Part shown: piece after piece, positions 42,267 to 47,751 of the stretch
Position numbering within the stretch: position 1 is the first letter of the stretch
How the letters are laid out: each line of letters begins with the position of its first letter
Assembly (NCBI GenBank): GCA_902783245.1
Contig: CACZQF010000074.1
Span: forward strand, 1-47,751
DNA length: 47,751 bases
DNA from: an uncultured Spirochaetaceae bacterium
Lineage (GTDB): Bacteria; Spirochaetota; Spirochaetia; Treponematales; Treponemataceae
Reading direction: 5' to 3'
The notes under the pieces: model-generated
Seen by the model: the letters and a program-made list of their open reading frames with translations, nothing else
Databases searched by the model: none
What the model was told of the DNA's origin: nothing
Translations under genes and position numbers: made by a program

Positions 42267-42884
42267 TTATAACGGCTCATCCCCGTCCATTTGAAGACAC
42301 CGTCTGATAAGCGCATAGGAAAATCCATGTGCGGTCAGATATGCCGCAGCCTTGTCATCTGTTTTTTTCTGACGGCGGCATTTTTCAAGTGCCTTGCGGC
42401 AGAGCGCCTCCTCATCATGGGATTCAAAATATTCATCCAGCGCAGCGTTTGCCGTAGCGCGGTCAATTCCGCGGGAAGCAAGCTCCGCGCTGAGCCGGGT
42501 ACGGCCTTCGTAATGCGAGATACTGCGCATATTGAGCCATGAGCGGGCAAAACGCGCATCGGACAGATAAGAGCGCTGCTCAAGATAATCCAGCGCTTTT
42601 TGAATATGAGCTTTTTGAAATCCTTTGGCGCTGAGCTTACGCACCAGCCCGAGCCTGCTCTGCTCCGCCCGTGCCAAATAATCAAGAGCCTTACGCTCGG
42701 CAGCACATGCCAGCCCGGCATCCAGAATATCATTTTCAGCATCGCCTGTAAAAACAGCTCCGGCAGTAATGCTGTCCGCACTCACCAGCATCAGATAGTC
42801 AGGCCGTATAAAAAAAGAAGGCCCTGCGCCGGTTGTCAGTTTTAGGCAACCATGCAGGACCTGCTCGACAGAAACAATATCCAA
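42267..42884 (-). CDS. recX: RecX regulatory protein
   Basis: 205-residue RecX homologue, a negative regulator of RecA filaments. The three-helix repeats are visible: LARAEQSRLGLVRKLSAKGF and IQKALDYLEQRSYLSDARFARSWL, RTRLSAELASRGID, AAAYLTAHGFSYALIRRCL (cited in parts). The first 60 residues are not part of the usual RecX core. The start is a TTG only 4 nt after the rpsI stop, so it is read through from the ribosomal genes; no good Shine-Dalgarno sequence is seen. recA is not adjacent. Confidence 0.82.
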   Translation of the reverse strand: MDIVSVEQVLHGCLKLTTGAGPSFFIRPDYLMLVSADSITAGAVFTGDAENDILDAGLACAAERKALDYLARAEQSRLGLVRKLSAKGFQKAHIQKALDYLEQRSYLSDARFARSWLNMRSISHYEGRTRLSAELASRGIDRATANAALDEYFESHDEEALCRKALEKCRRQKKTDDKAAAYLTAHGFSYALIRRCLQMDGDEPL

Positions 42885-42888
42885 AAGC

Positions 42889-43281
42889 TTAGCGCTTGCT
42901 GAACTGGAATCTTCTGCGTGCGCCGCGCTGGCCGTACTTCTTACGCTCGACCATACGAGAATCGCGTGTCAGATATCCGTTAGCTTTCAGTGCAGTGCGA
43001 TTATCGGGATCAATCTGAAGCAGAGCGCGTGAAACGCCGTGCAGACAGGCAGCTGCCTGACCGTTCATACCGCCGCCGCAGACATTGATAAGGATATCAA
43101 ACTTGTTGTCGTTTGAAGTAACCAGAAGCGGCTGACGAACCATACGGGTCTGCTCTTCGGTCACAAAGTATTCCTTAACATCTTTTCCGTTTACTACGAT
43201 TTTACCGGTTCCCTCACGTACGAAAACACGGGCTACAGCGGTCTTTCTTCTTCCTGTTCCAATAGCAATATTTCTTACCAT
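42889..43281 (-). CDS. rpsI: 30S ribosomal protein S9
   Basis: 130 residues. Family signature [21 protein letters not shown] (cited in part), [19 protein letters not shown] and the basic C-terminus [17 protein letters not shown] ending in SKR, which reaches the P-site. 18 nt after rplM, the conserved rplM-rpsI pair. Confidence 0.98.
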   Translation of the reverse strand: MVRNIAIGTGRRKTAVARVFVREGTGKIVVNGKDVKEYFVTEEQTRMVRQPLLVTSNDNKFDILINVCGGGMNGQAAACLHGVSRALLQIDPDNRTALKANGYLTRDSRMVERKKYGQRGARRRFQFSKR

Positions 43282-43299
43282 AACTTTTCAGCTCCTAAA

Positions 43300-43728
43300 T
43301 TACACATCCATCGGCTGGGGGTTCTGTGCCGCATGCGGATGTTCGCTGCCGGCATAAATCTTGCAGTTGCCCATAAGAGCACGGCCAAGGCGGTTATGAG
43401 GAAGCATACCGCTCACAGCAAGACGGACAGGATCTTCAGGATGTCTTTCGATCAATGTCGCAAAGTTATTAGCTTTCAGACCGCCCACAAAACCGGTGTG
43501 GCGGTAGTACATCTTGTCTTCGGTTTTGTTGCCGGATACAGCAACTTTGCCTGCATTGATGATAACAAGATAGTCACCCATATTCTGGCTGGGTGTAAAG
43601 GAAACCTTGTCCTTACCGCGGAGAATTGCGGCTGCCTTTGCGGCAACACGTCCCAGCGGTTTGCCCGCTGCATCAATGATGTACCATTTGCGGGGCTGTT
43701 CACTTTCATTTACGAAAATAGTTTTCAT
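43300..43728 (-). CDS. rplM: 50S ribosomal protein L13
   Basis: 142 residues. WYIIDAAGKPLGRVAAKAAA, GDYLVIINAGKVAVSGNK, YYRHTGFVGG and GMLPHNRLGRALMGNCKIYAG are the L13 landmarks. AAGG precedes the ATG. First gene of rplM-rpsI-recX with a leader of about 100 nt. Confidence 0.98.
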   Translation of the reverse strand: MKTIFVNESEQPRKWYIIDAAGKPLGRVAAKAAAILRGKDKVSFTPSQNMGDYLVIINAGKVAVSGNKTEDKMYYRHTGFVGGLKANNFATLIERHPEDPVRLAVSGMLPHNRLGRALMGNCKIYAGSEHPHAAQNPQPMDV

Positions 43729-43791
43729 GTATATACCTTACTAAAACCAAATAAAGTTGCTGCCTCGGGACATTGCATCCTGCCCTTTGGC

Positions 43792-43818
43792 AAGCAGACG
43801 TGAGCAAAACGCCTGCTT
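43792..43818 (-). promoter_or_regulatory. Stem-loop in the rplM leader
   Basis: AAGCAGACG / CGCCTGCTT (8 of 9 paired, loop of nine) in the rplM 5' leader about 65 nt before the start. Ribosomal-protein leaders often hold binding sites for autogenous control; whether this is one is inferred. Confidence 0.4.
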
Positions 43819-43834
43819 ATATACGGGGACTATT

Positions 43835-43863
43835 ACTATACGGAATTCTGTCAAAGAAGTCAA
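43835..43863 (-). promoter_or_regulatory. Promoter of rplM-rpsI-recX
   Basis: Minus strand TTGACT (43858-43863), 17-bp spacer, TATAGT (43835-43840). Confidence 0.75.
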
Positions 43864-43945
43864 GGTATTTGAGCACGAGTTCATGATCTTCTGCACTATT
43901 TTATCTATATAATACATACAGCCCGCAGTGTCAGCTGCGCGTGCC

Positions 43946-43974
43946 TTGCTATTACCTGATTTCAGCAGTATAAT
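43946..43974 (+). promoter_or_regulatory. Promoter of the small membrane protein gene
   Basis: TTGCTA (43946-43951), 17-bp spacer, TATAAT (43969-43974). It diverges from the rplM promoter. Confidence 0.7.
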
Positions 43975-44002
43975 ACTAACAATATTATTAATGGAGATAA
44001 AT

Positions 44003-44239
44003 ATGGCAGCAGTTATCATCGGTATTCTGCTTATAGCATTTACTGTGTTTTCAGTGCTCCCCGGCTGCTTGAACTGGGGTTCCTATGTCGTTGCATTCTT
44101 AAAGGGCTGTGCACCCGTACTGGCCGCCTTTGTAGGTCTGATTTCTATCTTTATCGGCGCAGCCGATATAAAGGACAAGCAGGAAGCAAAAAAAGAAGAG
44201 CAGGCTGCGCTTGCTCAGGAAATGCAGGATAAAAAATAA
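44003..44239 (+). CDS. Small two-helix membrane protein
   Basis: 78 residues of unknown role. Two hydrophobic helices (about 3-20 and 29-51) joined by PGCLNWGSYV, then a strongly charged tail (KDKQEAKKEEQAALAQEMQD). The ATG at 44003 has GGAGA seven nt upstream, and the promoter supports it; the frame is open further up but without a start signal. Alone in its transcript. Confidence 0.72.
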   Translation: MAAVIIGILLIAFTVFSVLPGCLNWGSYVVAFLKGCAPVLAAFVGLISIFIGAADIKDKQEAKKEEQAALAQEMQDKK

Positions 44240-44505
44240 GGGCACCTCGCTCGAAGTACCCTTAAAGGTGCGCGGCGCTCCTCATGAGCTGCCGCCGCCT
44301 TCACCCCGCCTTATAACCACCCTTCTATTCCGCGGCACTATTCTGTTTAATGGTGCTAAAAATGAAAATATAACTAAAAAACAGCTTGACAAAACCGGGT
44401 ATTCACTGCAATGTAATGGTTACGCAGTTTTCCGTTTCAGAACGGCGCACCTGCTTCCCTTGCACAGGGAAGCTGACTTCACTGACCTTCGATAAGGAGA
44501 CATGA
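44240..44505. other. Gap before the second pot operon
   Basis: No convincing gene. A TTGACA at 44386-44391 is followed by TGTAAT only after 20 bp (44412-44417), which is longer than usual, so the promoter of the second pot operon is uncertain. AAGGAG at 44494-44499 is the Shine-Dalgarno sequence of the next gene. Confidence 0.4.
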
Positions 44506-45696
44506 TTGAAAGGCAGTCAGGTTACGATTCAGCACGTGTCAAAGAGCTTCGGTGATTTTCATGCTCTTGACGACATTAATTTTACGATCCAGCCCGGAGA
44601 ATTCTTTTCTCTGCTGGGTCCGTCAGGATGCGGCAAAACCACGTTGCTCCGCATTATTGCCGGTTTTGAAAGCCCTGATGAAGGTGCCGTTCTGTTCGAT
44701 GATACGAACGTCATTCCGTTCCCTCCGGACAAGCGTCATTCAAACACCGTATTCCAGACCTATGCACTGTTCCCCCATCTGTCAGTCTATGACAACGTGG
44801 CATTTCCGCTGCGGCTGAAAAAGATGGACAAGCAGGCTATAGATGAAAAAGTCCGCTCATACCTGCATCTGGTACAGCTGGACGATCATATTTTTAAAAA
44901 GCCAAACCAGCTTTCCGGCGGCCAGAAGCAGCGCGTCGCCATTGCGCGCGCCCTTATCAACGAGCCCAAGGTACTGCTGCTGGACGAGCCGCTGTCTGCC
45001 CTTGATGCCAAGCTCAGGGCAAACCTGCTCATCGACCTGGACAATCTGCATGATAAAATCGGCATTACGTTCATTTATGTTACGCATGATCAGAGCGAAG
45101 CTCTGTCCGTTTCCGACCACATAGCGGTCATGAACAAAGGCCACGTACTGCAGGTAGGTACGCCCTTTGAAATTTATGAAAGCCCCGCCACGCAGTTCGT
45201 AGCTCAGTTCATCGGCGAGACGAATCTGTTTGAAGCTCAGGTGGTGGACTGCATTCCGCATGCGGTGCCGGGTGCCAGCGACGACTATATGGTGACGCTG
45301 AACGTACCGTATCTGGGCAAGCAGGCTCCGCTGCCTACCGACACGCCTGAGATGGCAAGCTCAGACAAATATATGATGGTCACGGACTACGAGCCTACAG
45401 AAAAGGGCCAGAAAGTCGCCTTTACCATCCGTCCTGAAAAAATCCGCATCACCACGGAAACGCCTGATGTACACGGACGTACCGACATCAACGTGTTCAA
45501 AGGCGTGGTCGAGGAGCCGGTTTATTCAGGCTTCCAGTCAAAATTCTACGTCCGGCTTGAAAACGGCGCGCTTATCACCGTGTTCAAGCAGCACATGAAC
45601 TACCTTGACGACGGTCCGGAAATCGCATGGAAAGATTCCGTCTACGTCTCATGGTCATCAAATGACGGCTACATTGTCGAGGACATTGAGAAATGA
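44506..45696 (+). CDS. potA: ABC transporter ATPase, PotA type (second copy)
   Basis: 396 residues. Walker A GPSGCGKTT at 38-46, signature LSGGQKQR at 136-143, Walker B VLLLDE at 156-161, H-loop in YVTHDQSEA, then a TOBE domain (FTIRPEKIRITTE). It is longer than the first PotA in this window because of an insertion of about 45 residues in the C-terminal domain (PGASDDYMVTLNVPYLGKQA and following). Starts with TTG at 44506, six nt after AAGGAG; an out-of-frame ATG (44502) lies just before it. Overlaps the permease gene in ATGA. Confidence 0.92.
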   Translation: MKGSQVTIQHVSKSFGDFHALDDINFTIQPGEFFSLLGPSGCGKTTLLRIIAGFESPDEGAVLFDDTNVIPFPPDKRHSNTVFQTYALFPHLSVYDNVAFPLRLKKMDKQAIDEKVRSYLHLVQLDDHIFKKPNQLSGGQKQRVAIARALINEPKVLLLDEPLSALDAKLRANLLIDLDNLHDKIGITFIYVTHDQSEALSVSDHIAVMNKGHVLQVGTPFEIYESPATQFVAQFIGETNLFEAQVVDCIPHAVPGASDDYMVTLNVPYLGKQAPLPTDTPEMASSDKYMMVTDYEPTEKGQKVAFTIRPEKIRITTETPDVHGRTDINVFKGVVEEPVYSGFQSKFYVRLENGALITVFKQHMNYLDDGPEIAWKDSVYVSWSSNDGYIVEDIEK

Positions 45697-46685
45697 CATC
45701 ACAGGAATCAAAGCCACCTGCAGGCGCAACAGGCTATAAAGCAATCAATCCCGGACCTGTCTACGCATGGCCCATGGGAGTCTGGTTCATTATATTCTTT
45801 ATCGCGCCGCTTGTGATCATCATCACCTACAGCTTTCTGAAAAACGGACTGTACGGCGGTGTAGAATGGAAATTCTCGCTTAAAGCATACCGTCAGATGC
45901 TAAATCCTAAATACGGCGTGCTCGTTATCAGAACACTGAAAATATCCGCATGGTCCACGGTCATCACTATTCTGCTGGCCCTGCCCTGCGGCTACGCCAT
46001 GGCACGCAGCACGCGGCAGACGCTGCTGCTGTTCCTGGTGATCATTCCGTTCTGGACAAATTCACTTATCCGTATATTCGCATGGATGTCCATACTGAAC
46101 AACGACGGTATTGTGAACCAGGTGCTCAGGGCACTGCATCTGACAAAGACCTACGTAAAGCTGCTGTATACGCCGGGAGCGGTCATCATGGTGTCAGTGT
46201 ATATGTATCTGCCCTACGCCATACTGCCGATTTTTACGGCCATTGACCGCTTTGACTTTTCGCTGCTTGAGGCCGCCCGGGATCTGGGCGCCACTAAAAT
46301 GCAGTCCATGATCAAAGTGCTTATTCCCAATATAAAAAGCGGCATCATCACCGCGCTGATATTCACGTTCATTCCTATCTTCGGTGCCTATACGGTGCCG
46401 CTGCTTGTAGGCGGCATGGACTCCTACATGCTCGGCAACATCATCGTTGATCAGGTGAACCGTCTGCGCAACTGGCCGCTGGCCTCCGCATTCTCCATGG
46501 TCATTACCGTGGTAAGTACGGCAGGTGTCATGTGGGTGCTCATCTCCAATAAAAAAGAGGCGGATCTGCATAAAACCTCAGGAAAAGAAGAGTCATACGT
46601 GTCGGAAATCGCAGCGCAGGCAGCAGGCACGGCCGCGGCTAAAGCAGCTTCTGCGGCAGGAAAAACACAGGAGGCGCGGTCATGA
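45693..46685 (+). CDS. potB: ABC permease, PotB type (second copy)
   Basis: 330 residues, about six membrane helices beginning at residue 25. EAA loop LLEAARDLGATKMQSMIKVL (about 191-210). FAWMSILNNDGIVNQVLRAL corresponds to the PotB stretch of the first operon. The polar N-terminus (25 residues) and the Ala-rich C-terminus (AAQAAGTAAAKAASAAGKTQ) are extra to the family. Overlaps both neighbours by 4 nt. Confidence 0.92.
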   Translation: MTSQESKPPAGATGYKAINPGPVYAWPMGVWFIIFFIAPLVIIITYSFLKNGLYGGVEWKFSLKAYRQMLNPKYGVLVIRTLKISAWSTVITILLALPCGYAMARSTRQTLLLFLVIIPFWTNSLIRIFAWMSILNNDGIVNQVLRALHLTKTYVKLLYTPGAVIMVSVYMYLPYAILPIFTAIDRFDFSLLEAARDLGATKMQSMIKVLIPNIKSGIITALIFTFIPIFGAYTVPLLVGGMDSYMLGNIIVDQVNRLRNWPLASAFSMVITVVSTAGVMWVLISNKKEADLHKTSGKEESYVSEIAAQAAGTAAAKAASAAGKTQEARS

Positions 46686-47560
46686 ACATAAACTCATATT
46701 TTGCGCTCAGACGCTCCCTCAAAAAAAAGCCGCCGATGCATGAGAACGCAGTCCATGCGCGCCGGTCTTGGAAGCGGCATAATCCCGTGTTCTCGTTTTC
46801 TAAAACGGTGCTGTACGCCACACTGCTGTTCCTGTTCATACCGCTTGTCATCATTATTTTTTACTCGTTCAATCAGAGTAAAGGCAATGATTTTACCGGC
46901 TTTTCCCTTGTCTGGTACCACAAGCTGATTTTCGGCTCAAACGACCTGTGGGCGGCGCTGCTTAACAGCGTAATCGTAGCCCTCAGCTCCGCCGCAGTGT
47001 CAACACTGCTCGGTACGCTGGCCGCCATCGGAATCAACTGGTACCGTTTTAAGGGCCGCTCATTTATCCAGACCATCAGCTTTCTACCCATGGTTCTGCC
47101 GGAAGTTATTATCGGCGTTTCCATGCTCATATTCTTCAGCGGTATAAAAGTACCGCTGGGGCTGTTCACCATCTTTGCGGCGCACACGACATTCTGTCTG
47201 CCCTTTGTATTCCTTATGGTGAGCTCCCGTATTGATGAATTCGATTTTTCTATTATAGAGGCATCGCACGATCTGGGCGCCACAGAAGCTCAGACCATGC
47301 TGCTCGTAGTGCTTCCCGCCATTATGCCCGGCATTCTGTCAGGCTTTATGATGGCGGTGACCATGTCGCTTGAGGACTTTGTAATCACATTCTTTGTCTC
47401 AGGCCCCGGATCCACTACGCTGCCGCTGTATGTATATTCTATGATCAGATTCGGAGTTTCTCCGGTCATCAATGCACTTTCATTCGTCATGATTCTGGCC
47501 ACCTGCGTCATCGCATTCGCGCTGCGTAAAGGCCTCAAGAGCTTTGCGGCAAGCCACTAG
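46682..47560 (+). CDS. potC: ABC permease, PotC type (second copy)
   Basis: 292 residues. About 40 polar, basic residues come before the first helix, then six membrane helices. EAA loop IIEASHDLGATEAQTMLLVV (about 191-210) and MSLEDFVITFFVSGPGSTTLP, the typical PotC segment (cited in part). Starts in ATGA at the PotB-type stop with GGAGG in front. No binding-protein gene follows before the window ends; it may lie beyond the edge. Confidence 0.92.
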   Translation: MNINSYFALRRSLKKKPPMHENAVHARRSWKRHNPVFSFSKTVLYATLLFLFIPLVIIIFYSFNQSKGNDFTGFSLVWYHKLIFGSNDLWAALLNSVIVALSSAAVSTLLGTLAAIGINWYRFKGRSFIQTISFLPMVLPEVIIGVSMLIFFSGIKVPLGLFTIFAAHTTFCLPFVFLMVSSRIDEFDFSIIEASHDLGATEAQTMLLVVLPAIMPGILSGFMMAVTMSLEDFVITFFVSGPGSTTLPLYVYSMIRFGVSPVINALSFVMILATCVIAFALRKGLKSFAASH

Positions 47561-47575
47561 GCGCTGCAAGCAGGT

Positions 47576-47627
47576 TTCGGTACCCGAAGCATAAACGCGC
47601 AGGCTGTTACACCCAAACGTTTATGCT
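47576..47627 (+). other. Two hairpins behind potC
   Basis: TTCGG-TAC-CCGAA (47576-47588) and a perfect 10-bp inverted repeat AGCATAAACG (47588-47597) / CGTTTATGCT (47618-47627) with a 20-nt loop. No T-run follows, so they may mark an intercistronic or processing site before a further gene of the operon, not a terminator. Confidence 0.6.
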
Positions 47628-47664
47628 CCGGCGGATACACGCAGGCATCATGTCCGCGCGGCTT

Positions 47665-47751
47665 CACTGGGGTGCAGAGCACTGGGGTGCAGAGCACTGG
47701 GGTGCAGAGCACTGGGGTGCAGAGCACTGGGGTGCAGAGCACTGGGGTGCA
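47665..47751 (+). repeat. 15-bp tandem repeat, at least 5.8 copies
   Basis: Unit CACTGGGGTGCAGAG, identical in all copies, beginning at 47665 and cut by the window end. Each junction holds the small hairpin GTGC-AGA-GCAC. The period is a multiple of three and the minus strand is open (LCTPV pentapeptides), but no gene signal supports translation. Confidence 0.97.

Noticed and set aside
43741-44019. 92-codon minus-strand frame upstream of rplM
   Set aside because: It covers the rplM promoter and leader and runs antisense to the promoter of the small membrane protein gene; no Shine-Dalgarno sequence and no family resemblance.
44211-44495. 94-codon frame between the small membrane protein and the second potA
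   Set aside because: Pro/Leu/Arg-rich composition typical of non-coding frames, starts inside the previous gene, and no start signal.
47557-47742. Minus-strand frame encoding LCTPV pentapeptide repeats
   Set aside because: It is only the translation of the 15-bp tandem repeat; no ribosome-binding site and it is cut by the window edge.

Overview
The window looks like chromosome of a spirochaete, most probably a Treponema of intermediate GC. The grounds are family content, not a marker gene: RNase Y, a FliG-like motor-switch protein, paired potABC-type transporters, a TRAP dicarboxylate-type operon, LPP20-type lipoproteins, M16 peptidases and many small lipoprotein/outer-membrane genes. I see no rRNA, tRNA, CRISPR, transposase or phage gene.

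Layout. 1-1730: RNase Y with its own promoter and terminator. 1771-2358 (-): small exported outer-membrane-type protein. 2606-7714: polyamine-type ABC operon (two permeases, ATPase, binding protein) ending in an MTA/SAH-deaminase-like amidohydrolase. 7770-13515: NADH pyrophosphatase, an M16 peptidase pair (active plus inactive), a LysA-type decarboxylase and a small multidrug-export-like protein, nearly all from promoters that sit directly on the start codon. 13614-17995: three-gene envelope cassette (two LPP20-like lipoproteins and a large LpoB/CsgG-like protein with coiled coil), closed by a terminator. 18091-28347: an AT-richer chemosensory operon. 28364-31212: tandem repeats, palindromes and a dispersed hairpin repeat around a FliG-like/PcfJ-like gene pair. 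31230-37899: Mrp ATPase, Zn protease, Dus, CYTH protein, Zn-knuckle beta-helix protein, DUF975 protein and SppA. 37964-41234: TRAP operon with a structured leader. 41244-43863 (-): HAD phosphatase, then rplM-rpsI-recX. 43946-47560: small membrane protein and a second potABC-type operon; its binding protein is not in the window. The end is a 15-bp tandem repeat cut by the window edge.

The most notable system is the operon at 18158-28347: MCP, CheW, an unrecognised protein, CheB, CheR, hybrid CheA-REC, a REC-GAF-adenylyl cyclase and a second MCP. It has no CheY. The receiver domains of both CheB and the cyclase lack the phospho-acceptor Asp, and both MCPs share an unusual signalling tip. I read it as an insulated chemosensory array whose output is cAMP, not flagellar switching, apparently of different base composition from its surroundings.

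Two further genome-level patterns stand out. At least seven genes have a -10 box 6-9 nt before the start codon and no Shine-Dalgarno sequence, so their mRNAs should be leaderless. An intergenic repeat with the core AAATTGATTTCCGTGC lies just upstream of the promoters of the fliG-like gene, mrp and dus, each time pointing toward that gene.
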